64,000 nt of DNA. Source: Psococerastis gibbosa. Lineage: Eukaryota > Arthropoda > Insecta > Psocodea > Psocidae. The position numbers and the translations under genes are program-made. This document shows, piece after piece, positions 47,385 to 57,614 of the stretch (its first letter is position 1; every line of letters begins with the position of its first letter). Location of the stretch: positions 20,274,001 through 20,338,000 of the forward strand of contig OZ020484.1 in NCBI GenBank assembly GCA_963971405.1, read 5' to 3'. Under the pieces are notes generated by a model. It searched no databases and had not been told where the DNA came from. It was given only the letters and a program-made list of their open reading frames with translations.

Positions 47385-47505
47385 GGCGGCTATTCCACTT
47401 GTCAATTTTTCTGCAATGATTGATAACATGTTTTTCTTTACTCTATGTCATCTCGTCAATTATTGATGCACAAATGACGGAATATTGACAAGTGGAATAG
47501 CCGGC
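47385..47505. repeat. FB-1 MITE, copy 4, flanked by TA
   Basis: TA, then GGCGGCTATTCCACTTGTCA ... TGACAAGTGGAATAGCCGGC, then TA. The termini match the general FB-1 pattern GGCG..TATTCCAC. The interior matches the 5366-5792 element. This is the copy whose flanks best show a TA target duplication. Confidence 0.75.
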
Positions 47506-48149
47506 TAATCTATTGTGTCATGTCATTTAATGAGGTTTTCGGGGTATAAAAGTACTTTTAATTCAATTCTTTTATTGACATACTTCGCCTGCTGTACCTG
47601 TATAATCACACATTGTGCAATAAGTTTACGATTTTCCATTTTATATTGTAGCTATGTGTTACTGCATCCAGATATTTTTTTTACATTGAGGTTAGGTTAA
47701 TTCTGAATCTTGCTCATAAATCAAGTGTGAATATCTTATATATCAAGTGGTAATAAAGGTTAAAATATTATTTATTTATTTATTTATATATGAATGGGCA
47801 CTGAATTTTGTTATGAGATTTCGGCGCTTTCTACGATTAGCTCCGCTGTGGACTGTTGTTAGTTACTCTTTGTTTGATATATTTGCTGTTCCCCGGAGAC
47901 ATCATTATTATTCAATTTGCCCCTGCGAAAGGGATGGAGTTGTCTACTCATTCAGTGCTTCGCTGTATCTGTTTAATATTGAAATCACCATGAACATTTT
48001 CATAATATAAATTATTGTCTTTTGTATATAAATCCATAATGACGGTTATGCATTGTTATATACGTTGTTATTGTGTGTTATTGTATTCGCCTGTTTACTA
48101 TAGACAGTAGTGCTTTAGGATATGGAAAATCGAGGTAGCCGAAATTTAA
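47506..48149. other. Unassigned
   Basis: A (TTTA)n-like run lies near 47775. The frames of 61 and 87 codons have no recognised domains. Confidence 0.3.
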
Positions 48150-48235
48150 CCCTAGGACAATTATTTTGCCATGAAACTACGGTATACTAATTGATAATTA
48201 GGAAAGCAAGTATGGGTTCACTCGTGTCGGTTCTT
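48150..48235 (+). repeat. R850 3' end fragment
   Basis: 'gaaatttaaccctaggacaa' through 'aattaggaaagca' to 'gtcggttctt' matches the last 85 bp of the R850 copies, diverged. Confidence 0.5.
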
Positions 48236-48307
48236 CATTTTCGAATGCCAATTTAATTAATTTTTTAATACTGAATTAATTATGGTTAATGTATTGTTTT
48301 GAATTAA

Positions 48308-48406
48308 GAGTGTACATCCCGTAGGAAATTGGCAGCACGAAATTTAATACTTCTTATTTTTTATTTAATTAACTAAGCAAGTCAATTTCCTACGAGATGT
48401 ACACTC
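48308..48406. repeat. FB-3 TIR element, copy 2, flanked by TTAA
   Basis: TTAA, then GAGTGTACATCCCGTAGG at the left and CCTACGAGATGTACACTC, then TTAA, at the right. At 99 bp it is a minimal MITE. The TTAA flanks are suggestive of piggyBac-type insertion, but the terminal bases do not match the usual piggyBac start. Confidence 0.6.
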
Positions 48407-48996
48407 TTAATGAATAATGGTCATAATTCAATGAAAAGAAAACCCCGAAAAAGAGAAGCCTTTTACTTGTGATTTCAATATTATTTTGGAGTATGACTAT
48501 TGACTTCAAAGTTTTACCTTCTGTGCCGGATGGGCAAATCAATCACCACCATCCAGTCTTTCGTAAATTAAATTGAAATCGAATTTGAAAGCTCCGTCAA
48601 AGATTGCGTTTTTATGAAAATTGCGAATGGTTTGATTTCCTTTTGAGCGCCTGCTGCTTATTCAGTGTTCCCGCCGGACAACCTTGTGATTTACTGATGC
48701 TGAATGTTTTTCGTTATTTGTTGGTTTTAAACATTGAATTTCGACGGAAATTTCTTTTCAGAATTTCGTTACTGCCTGCAGCTATTCAACGTTACGTTAC
48801 CGTTACCTTACGTTAATCTTACTGCTATCAAATGCGTAAAATAAACTATAATTTCTCAAAATTCTTGGGGCACTATACAGTTACAGTGTAAAGTAACCTA
48901 ATGCATTGTCTCATTGGAAAATGATATCAGTGCTTTAAGAGTCTAATTAACGTACTTCTCTGTATTCGTGCGGACCTTAGACAATTAGAACTGTTG
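48407..48996. other. Unassigned
   Basis: No gene is seen; the 70-codon frame at 48604-48816 lacks features. Confidence 0.3.
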
Positions 48997-49557
48997 GGCT
49001 CTCTGGACACGATGCGTTTTTCCCAAGCCTTTATGAAAAACGGTGCGTTTTAACGTGCGTATACACGGCATCCAGTGAGAAAACGCACCGGTAAACCGCT
49101 TGGACGGGCCATTTGGAATTGAACCGATTTCTTGGGGCATGCGTTTTCTCTTCGATTATGCGGGCACCATGACGGACGCAAAATCCATGTCTATTTTGCT
49201 ACTAAAAATGTCAGCTTCCACGATTTGTTTACAATCAAAATAAAAAAAATGGCGCAGAAACTACAACAAGATATTTTGTCTGAATTTTTCGATGCGTTTG
49301 AGTCATTTCCGTGCCTCTGGCACACGTAGCATTCCAATTATTTTAACAAAATTATGAAAAATCAAAAGCTGGAGGTTTTGCTTGAAATTTATAAAAAAAA
49401 AGCTTTTCCCTCCGTAACGACCATCGCGGATTGACGATTTAACGTCGGGAAAAACGCATCGTATATTGTCCCCCTTCACTGCGTTAAAACTGTGCGTTTT
49501 GACCATGGTAAAACGCACCTAAAACGCTTGGGAAAAACGTATCGTGTCCAGAGAGCC
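48997..49557 (+). mobile_element. TIR element carrying a MADF-like coding remnant
   Basis: 32 bp terminal inverted repeats with one mismatch: GGCTCTCTGGACACGATG begins the left (48997-49028) and its complement closes the right (49526-49557). The flanking trinucleotides are TTG and TTA. Subterminal GCGTTTT/AAAACGC motifs repeat in both orientations. Inside lies the MADF-like frame listed below. PIF/Harbinger elements are known to carry a Myb/SANT- or MADF-like DNA-binding protein beside the transposase and to duplicate 3 bp (TWA), so this may be a deleted member that kept only that second gene. Confidence 0.65.
49249..49434 (+). pseudogene. MADF-like DNA-binding domain remnant
   Basis: From the ATG at 49249 one frame reads DILSEFFDAFESFPCLWHT, a TAG at 49327-49329, then without frame change MKNQKLEVLLEIYKKK and FPSVTTIAD before TGA at 49432-49434. 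The order (helix, P-C-L-W, about 15 residues later a K-x-x-x-L-x-x-L-L helix, then a P-S/T-turn-helix start) is that of the N-terminal two thirds of MADF domains, as in Adf-1. The single stop sits in the loop between helices. The third helix with its usual R/K-rich end is missing. I infer DNA binding from the family; the domain call is by eye. Confidence 0.5.
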
Positions 49558-49598
49558 TTAGATGCCATGTTAAACGGTAGATACAGGCGGACACCAAA

Positions 49599-51470
49599 GA
49601 CGGGTATTCCACATACTGTTCGCCCAGAAAAGTTTGCAAATGTCCATGAAAATATTCCTTAATACTTTACCAAGTCGGGGACAAGCCCCGCCTCTCCATG
49701 TAAATTCCCTATGCTGCATTTTCAAATCAGATAGAACTACTTTGCATGTGTTTGTATACACAACACTTACGGGGTTCCATTCCAAATTTAATGCATTAAG
49801 GTCACAAGTGGACATTGCTTATTTTTTTAGCTAAAATTGTCGATCTGTTGCACTTTTTACGAATTCACGACTCCAATGTCAAAATTAAAATTAAAATTTT
49901 CTGAATGTTAGTTAATTGTCTTCAACTACTGTAGCAACGTTAGTGGAACGGTTTTAGGATCATCATAGAACAAAATCAAAGCAATATTTATTGTTATAAA
50001 TATTATTAGTGATGCGTTTCTTGAATTTGAGAAATTTATAAAATTTTCATCTTACCATACTGTGTTATAAAATTGATCAACTTGAAAGTAGACAGTTAAT
50101 ATCGAAGTTAAGGGCATTCAGACCACAGAAAAGAGTGTTAAGTCTTACCAAAGGAAGCAGGCCTAGTAATAGGAAGCAACTGAAGCAACATTTCTGCATG
50201 AACCGTTTGGTAAGGCATGCAAATTCACTAGGAGGCATGAATGATGATCTTAAACCTTTGCGAACTATTTAAGGAAGTTGAAAGTTATATTTAAGATATA
50301 TATATTATATATACATATATACAGAGTCTAGGATTCCGTCGAGGTATAAAATCAACAAAAACATAAAGGAAAGAAGACGTCAAAAATACTACAATAATCT
50401 CGACGAATGTGATGAAAGTATGATAAGGAACCCCATAATTATGTATAGTCTATTCATCCTAGGATGATTGCTGACTGTTAAGCTTGGACACCCTGCGACA
50501 AGAAATATTAGAGCTTGATGGTCGTTACCAAATACCCAAGGAGAGCCTCCGCGTCTTTATCACTAGGCGTCTTCATTTCAGGTAAAATAAAAAACACAAC
50601 CAGTCGGTTGAGGAGACTATTATAAATACACGCATCAGAAGTGCAGCAGAAACAAAGAAGTCACAATTTAAATGCTGTGCAGATTTAAGATGTTTGACAA
50701 AATACAACGTCTTGGTCGAGTCGCCACGCACGCTTTCTTGGCGTTATAGGTATTTACAAGGAATCCAAAACGCCAGGTCTGAAGGAAATCGCATTGTATA
50801 GTTGTATGCCTTGACGAGACCCTTATTGGTGTGATACACAGAAACTCTATTCTGGGGCCTGAACGCTCTTAAGTTAACTTTCTACTTTCAAGTTGATCAA
50901 TTTTATAACACAGTATGGTAAGATGAAAATTTTATAAATTTCTCAAATTCAAGAAACGCATCACTAATAATATTTATAACAATAAATATTGCTTTGATTT
51001 TGTTCTATGATGATCCTAAAACCGTTCCACTAACGTTGCTACAGTAGTTGAAGACAATTAACTAACATTCAGAAAATTTTAATTTTAATTTTGACATTGG
51101 AGTCGTGAAAAAAAAATAAGCAATGTCCACTTGTGACCTTAATGCATTAAATTTGGAATGGAACCCCCGTAAGTGTTGTGTATACAAACACATGCAAAGT
51201 AGTTCTATCTGATTTGAAAATGCAGCATAGGGAATTTACATGGAGAGGCGGGGCTTGTCCCCGACTTGGTAAAGTATTAAGGGATATTTTCATGGACATT
51301 TGGAAACTTTTCTGGGCGAACAGTACGTCAATCGTCAATGAAAAATTGAAAAATGACGTAACAACTACGTAAATTGACGTGGTAGCAGAATGTTTAATAT
51401 GTCTTTAATGTCTGCTAAAACGTCATTTTTCAATTTTTCATTGACGATTGACGTATGTGGAATACCCGCC
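49599..51470 (+). mobile_element. FB-1 family parent-like element with long inverted arms
   Basis: The left end GACGGGTATTCCACATAC and right end GTATGTGGAATACCCGCC are the FB-1 termini. The arms (49599 to about 50140; about 50842 to 51470) are inverted copies at high identity. The left arm has an extra stretch of about 40 bp (about 49832-49872). The right arm carries an extra hairpin of about 125 bp (51327-51451) whose interior has the FB-1 signature 'gacgtggtagcagaatg'. The roughly 700 bp between the arms encodes the transposase remnant below. The 66-codon frames in the arms are mirror images of each other and not genes. Confidence 0.7.
50327..50880 (+). pseudogene. Tc1/mariner-type (DDE) transposase remnant
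   Basis: Broken reading runs in three pieces. 50327-50468: KERRRQKYYNNLDECDESMI. 50475-50798, with one internal stop at 50583-50585: LDTLRQEILELDGRYQIPKE, then SLRVFITRRLHFR, then ETKKSQFKCC and SWRYRYLQGIQNARSEGN. 50801-50880: VVCLDETLIGV. The pattern (LD..D...IR, L..LL, SLR..L...GF, then WR..YL..I..NR..GR.IVYLDET) is that of the linker and catalytic start of IS630/Tc1/mariner-superfamily transposases. The Asp codon of LDET (50813-50815) would be the first catalytic Asp. The second and third acidic residues are absent because the right inverted arm begins there. At least two frameshifts and one stop make it inactive. Confidence 0.65.
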
Positions 51471-52985
51471 AAAGGGACATAAGCAACGTCAGATGGTACC
51501 AGTACCACCATATTGACAGTAGCTGTAAGGATCTAAAGAACATTAACATTTCATCTCACATGTTACTATAGTCCAAGCTTCATTCGAAAAAAAGCAGTCT
51601 TGACGTTTTTAGCGTAAATGTATAGCCTGCTCGTGCAATCCGCAAAACAGAAAAATAAATTTGTAAACAGAGAAACAGAGCCCGCGCGAGGTTTAGGCTA
51701 GCACGTAGCAACATCAATAGGCTCTTGTCGGCTCTTGTCAGGACCATTTCACCAATTACCTCGCGATTTTTGCTGGCTTTGAGCCTGCTGGTAGATCCCG
51801 GGGGACCGCGCCTACTTAGTTTTCAGTCGGCCCATCTGACGCAGTCAGAATACTGATGCGTATGGCTTTTTATACCATCTTTCCAATCTTCCTTGCCACG
51901 TTTTTTATGACAATTTAGGGGAAATTGTATTGTGTGCATTCAATGCATAAGTAAGTATTGCTCATTGTAGTTTCAGAACCTGGGTATTGATCTTATTACA
52001 ATGCGTAAACCGCATTTTAGGCATGTCTTTACTTCCATATTTACTTGGATGTTATTGCACATGTACGAGGGGCGGTACAGAAGTATAGAAGGAGAACCGC
52101 TAAAAGATAAGCCTTTTATAATTTGGCATTGGCTCTAGTACAGGATGTACCTACGCAGTAAACAACACTATTTGCCTTAATTAATTCGCCTTCTATGTTA
52201 GGCTAATCTGACAGACAGACTAAATTTTAACTGTTATGTTACACGCATGTTAATCCTCCATCCATACTCATCTAACTATTCCAGCATCGTCGCTATTCTC
52301 TGTATTAAAATATTTATTTCCTCGTAGATTTATGTTTCCCTTATGAAATAAAATCATGACTTGACGAATAAATATGTTGAAAGTTGCTTCAACATTTTTC
52401 TTATAAGTTTCGCGATATATTATATTGTATAAAAATCCCTGCACCCCTTAAGGTTTAGTGAATTTTGATGTTCACTTAATATCATGAAATATGTATGCGC
52501 AATAGTGACTTTTTCTGTTATCTTGGAAACTTTCTTCTTTATTAGAAAATAAAATATCTCAGCAATTACCAATGGAGGGATTGTCTGTATTTTCAGCTGG
52601 GATAGAGATTTTTTAAAATAGTGTAGCTTCTGGAAATACTGTATGAATTTTACTGCAGACACCGGTATGACCCTGAGGTCTGCAATCTTCCTTCAATTAT
52701 CATTTATTTATGACTGCGTTGCACTGTAAAAGCCATTTATGAGCGCATTCTGCTGGTTTAAATAGTTTCATAAATACGGGAGCTTCTAGCGAGATCGTAA
52801 AATGACATAAAAGTGTCTATCCTTTTTTTCTCAAGCTGGGATGGTTTTGCGAATGTTAAGACGGAGCTTTACTCCACTATTCCGGCATTTTGCGTATACG
52901 AGTAACATGCATCACTGAATTGCGACCTGGGTGGGTGATTAGGTTTTTGTACTCTGATACAATATCCATCATTGACTTAGTGCTA
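51471..52985. other. Unassigned
   Basis: No gene or recognised repeat; 51640-51850 is slightly GC-richer. Confidence 0.3.
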
Positions 52986-52993
52986 CTTTAATA

Positions 52994-53169
52994 CAGGAAC
53001 TGATCCAGCCCATTTTGGGGGGGGGGGGGTAGTTGTGGGTCAAAATAGGAAAAACATTATGTAGTATTGACTAAATAAGAGCGCAATAAATTAACTTACA
53101 ATATATTTACTAAATTTTGGTGGGCAGCTACCCCGCCTGCCCCCCCCCCCCCCCCTGTATCCGCCCATG
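52994..53169. mobile_element. hAT-like MITE with exact 8 bp target duplication
   Basis: It starts CAGGAACTGATCCAG and ends CTGTATCCGCCCATG. It is flanked by exact octamers CTTTAATA (52986-52993 and 53170-53177). Long G run near the left, long C run near the right. The termini match only moderately, so the duplication is the stronger evidence. Confidence 0.65.
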
Positions 53170-53177
53170 CTTTAATA

Positions 53178-55111
53178 GTACGGTAAAGAGACTTTGCATT
53201 GGGAGGTGTGGCTTGTTTACGCAAACATGGAATATAAAGTGCGCACTATCTGTAATTGCTGTCCAATCAGTAGGTTAATTCCACAGACAAAGGGGAATGG
53301 GAAAAATTGATTTTTTTTTTCATTTTAATGGCCATGTTTTCTCCAAGCCATTTTAAGTTTAATTAAAGGTGTGTTCTTACTGTATGAAATGTTTTATGCA
53401 CAAACGCTTGTTTAGATGAACATCCAGGATATACCTTTGATATACTTTTATTTGAAAACGTATATTCTCTACGTGGCATTGGCGATTAATTATAAGAAAA
53501 TATAGAAGCTTGCGTGGTCGATGTTTACAAAGTGACTTGCAAAACTTTAGCAAACATTTTGGCAAATTGCCGACAGTGGCTCCATGGAAGGATATCTTGC
53601 AATTTCCTTTGTCAAAAACATCTACTTACAACCGTTAAAGCTTTGGGTTTATTACAGTCCAGGGAATGATGCCAGGGGTAATTTTTTATAGTACATAATT
53701 CAATATTAGGTCATTAGTTGTATTGGCATGGTCATGCACGTACGAGTAATTGGAACTGTGGGATTTAGTTTCTTATTCTATTATTTTATGCATATGATAG
53801 ATTTTCACTGTAATGGTCTTCAAAATGCCTTAAGACGTCGTGTTGTTTAAAGATTCATGTACTAAATATCATGTTTAGATTCATACTCATTATTATGTTT
53901 AACATTGAGAATTTTAGCTATAACCTGCTAAGTATTATGTGCCCCTAATCCAGTGTAAGACTTGCAATGATCATGCTATTGATGCTCAACTCGTAAAAAT
54001 GCTGTCCTCCAAAATTGTCGTCACTCTAACAGTGATACAACACTCCAACTTCCAAAATTTGCTTGTATTTGTTTAAAAAATAACTATAGCTTACCTATTT
54101 AAACATTTAACACTAAAGTTGGTTTAAATGTAGAGTGCCGAACATATTTATTAGGCAATGTCTTAGTCCGTTATATTTTTTTCTAGCTGATATTTCAATG
54201 GCCGACCTGTGAGAAGTTATATGCCAGGAGTAACTTGCAAACAACAGAAATGAATAAAAAAAGCTTCTAACTTACACGATAGTGGGATGGCTAGAATTTT
54301 CAAGAAAAAGCTGAGGTGTGTCCAACTTCATGACATGCCGTTACGTCTTGCTTGTCTAGGGAAACAAGTTGTCTTGTTTTTCTTCTTTATACAATCAGGA
54401 TGGTCTAAGCTTCTCCCTGTAGCTGACAGGTTGTAAAGCCCTTTATCAATGTGTGGAAATCCTGTCCCTGTGCGTATTTTATACCACATTCCTTTCTGTT
54501 TATATTCAAATCAATGTGAAAAAGAAACAGTTTTTTATCGTGAAAGCCTTGAATGTACTAAAATAAAAATAAAAATTGTTCCACAAATTATAATATAATG
54601 TTGTACCGGCAATCTCATTATTTTATTTTTATTCAAATTTTATACGTAAACTAGGTCACTTTTCCACGAGCATAAATTTCCATAGTAATCAGAATAATTT
54701 CCGCTTTTATTGCAATAGGCCTACCTTTGTAGCGACACTACATTGTATTTAATACTCACAATTCTCACTGCATATTCATGGCTTACAGAATTGAAGGTAA
54801 ATCATGACAATTACATAGCATTTGGAGCTATTATGAAAATGGTGGAATGATTTATTACTTGGACCCCTCCCTTATTCAGTGCTGAGTAAGCAGGGGGATG
54901 TCCACCCCTGTCTGCGGTATATTGAATCCCACTCGGTTGCGGTCGGACCAAGGGCGAGTGCCAAAACCATTCGCCCATCAACCCCCGCCCCCCCCCCTCT
55001 ATCTTCCTCTTCCGTTAACATTCTTGGTTCGCACTTACGTTTTGTGTGATATACGGTGTACCTCAAAATCACTGCGGGATTTGTGTATTTGATTTAATAA
55101 GGACTTTTTGT
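53178..55111. other. Unassigned
   Basis: No gene is supported. 54840-55020 is GC-rich with a C run, possibly part of another MITE, but no matching ends were found. Confidence 0.3.
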
Positions 55112-55305
55112 TCTATTACTAAGCCAACCTAGCGGAGTTAGGGCTATAAAGCCCTCTCTTACACTCAGCTAGGAAGGCCCGGGACCGCCTGCTTTACATG
55201 CCCTCCAAAGCATGGCCAGAAAATGTAGCAAGTGTAGGACTCGAACCAACAACCTTTCGGGTGAAAGTTGGAGTCCGTACCACTACTCTACATGTCCTGA
55301 CTGAA
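55112..55305 (-). repeat. SINE-B, best copy
   Basis: On the minus strand: tRNA-like head with GTAGTGGTACGGACTC, then GGTTCGAGTCC (box B), then the body 'ctggccatgctttggaggg' and 'gggctttatagccctaact', and an A-rich end near 55112. The two promoter boxes are at tRNA-like spacing. Just upstream of the head (plus 55299-55322) the 'ctgaaagttggagtccgtac' piece is repeated, a small duplication. Confidence 0.75.
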
Positions 55306-55606
55306 AGTTGGAGTCCGTACCAACCGTATTTAACAATGCCAATTCCTGCCTTAGCGATCGATGAAGAAAAAAATGGGAATAAAGTTGACTAGAAAATTAA
55401 GTTAAAAGATGCAGCAGTGTGAAATCTATTTCAATATAATAGAATACACTACAAACACATTAAAATTAATTAAATTAACTAAATTAATTTAGAAATTAGC
55501 CAGTAAACCAGTAAGTTTTGCGTCAGTGACCTTATGGCAGTTGAATTGAAGTTACAATATATAGAAAATAGTGGGCTATTATAGTAAGTTTTGCATTATT
55601 GCTTTC
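55306..55606. other. Unassigned
   Basis: AT-rich; nothing is recognised. Confidence 0.3.
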
Positions 55607-56451
55607 AAATGTATACGTAGTATAAAGAAAACTTTGTGATGGTCGAAATTTTCGATTCCGAGATTTCAACGGATTTACAGGTTTTGAGGTCCCAGGAACC
55701 AAAAAAAGTGGTTTTTACGAAATGTCTGTCTGTCGGTCTGTCTGTCGCTCTGTCACTCTGTCTGTCTGTTCGTCGATTTCCGGGCAAACTACTCGGTCGA
55801 TTTTGATGTAATTCGGCATGCAGGTTCACAAAAATCATACCTCGGGACCATTCTTATTTTAGGCTAACTCAATTTGGGGGGGGGGGGTTTATTTTCAAAA
55901 AACTCATAAAAAACGTCAAAAAAAATATTTCTCCAAAACGGCTCCAACGATTTCTTTTAAGTTCACATATATTGTAGTCGTTATTAATGTTGACAAAATG
56001 CGGGGGGTCGCTTGCCCCTTGATAGTTTGCTTCTGGGGGTGAAAAAATAAAAATAACTAAATTTTAATGAAAAATGACAAAAAAATAATTTTTCTATGAA
56101 ACCTTTCTATCGATGATTTTTACCTTCAGGCATGCTTTAGGTGTTAAATTGAGTAACGAAATCGGACAGGTTGCTTTCCCAAAAAATTATTTGGTTTTGT
56201 GCAAAAGAAATGTCTTTCAAAAAATGATAGAAAATTCACGGTCAAATGCATTGCGTGCCCTGCCATTATTGCTGTGTGGTAATTTGTCACCTCCAGTGAC
56301 GTCAGGTGAACAACCCCCCCCCCCCCCCCCCGAGATGCCCCAAATTCCAAATTGATCTATAGGGAAATTATTTACCATGAAATTACTCATTTTCTCTAGC
56401 TACTACTTGATAATTTGGAAAGCATGTTCGAGTAAACTCGGACCGGTTCTT
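55607..56451 (+). repeat. R850 repeat, long copy 3
   Basis: Complete collinear copy without the SINE-C insertion. It serves as the empty-site reference for 41245-42352. It has an expanded CTGT tract (about 55725-55770) and G/C runs. Confidence 0.75.
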
Positions 56452-56658
56452 TTTATAATGAAATTGATTTGCATTGCATTGTAGCATTGCACCGTTTTAT
56501 AATCTCCTACATCTCTGCTCGAACTGGCCATGTTTTCATTTTAAACGTATACAAAAAGCGCACTTTTTGACTGAGGTAGACGTTATGCCTATGGCGCTTT
56601 AATTAGCTTTACGTTTCCCTACCATAAAGCAAGCTCTGCGCAATGTGTGCTTTTTTAG

Positions 56659-56829
56659 TCAATAGGTATTTGCAGGGTACACACGCATACTCTGAACACG
56701 ACGTATTTAGAAAGACCATTTTGAAAAGAATACGCTGTCGGAGGGGCGGAATAATTTGCGGCAGTGTGGATAATATTTTTCCAGCACAGTTGGGAGCATC
56801 GTCATGCTTTGTAATTTATGTTGATTCAG
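56659..56829 (+). CDS. Candidate internal exon, unrecognised protein
   Basis: A T-rich tract ending in TTTTTTAG (56651-56658) is followed by 171 bp of open frame and then CAG|GTAAGT at 56827-56835, a strong donor. The length is a multiple of three, so inclusion would keep frame. The peptide contains AYSEHDVFRKTILKRIRCRR and then SCFVIYVDS. No family is recognised. Other exons were not found within the window, and such signal pairs also arise by chance. Confidence 0.3.
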
Positions 56830-57614
56830 GTAAGTTGATAGTATAATGGGCGGGGAACCCTTGAGGTAAATTATGTTCGGCGACGCCCAGGCCTTTGCTT
56901 GGTTGTAGTATTATTTTTATTCTTTGAAACCAAAAGGTTAAATAACATGTATTCTCCTTCATGAGGATGGCCGACTACCTCGTTTGTTCCTCGGACAGTA
57001 ATAATAAAACTAAAGCTTCCCAAAAAAAAGTAGATCGTCGTTATGGACTGGAGGGCAAAAAGAATTGTTGGGAGTGATGAAGAGGCGCTGTGCTGCGCTG
57101 GTCAGATGCCGCGAAAATAGAATTTAATGGCTTTTTACAGAGAAAAACAAATTTGCTTGAGGGTCAATGTAGTGTGAGAGAAAAATGTAGTGATGCTACC
57201 ATTTCCCTTCCTTTTTTCAGCGATCCAGAACTGTACATTCCACGTTTTTTATATATTTTTTAAGCTTATCATTATTATTATTTATTACTATTATTTTAAT
57301 TGCGGACCTAAGTTTAAATATTTTTAAACAAACTTTCAAGCAGGAGGTTGTGTAATGTAATATTATTGGGCGTCGGTACAATATTCTATTGTTTTTTTTT
57401 TTTCTATGACGTGCGATAAATCTCTCAGGGAACCAGATAATCCGCAGCTGGTGCCATAACTATAGACTACATTTAGTGGCTATGAACTTACAAACTCTTT
57501 CGAACTTCTTATAGACCGTTCAGACCTATTATTAGCTTTCTATTACTATGGAGTTGTACATACCGTATGGTTTAACAAAACAGTTCATGTTTAAAAAAAT
57601 TCTACTATAATTTT
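56830..57614. other. Unassigned
   Basis: Nothing is recognised. Confidence 0.3.

Noticed and set aside
49634-49834. 66-codon frame repeated on the other strand at 51147-51338
   Set aside because: The identity is due to the inverted arms of one transposable element, with no recognised domain.
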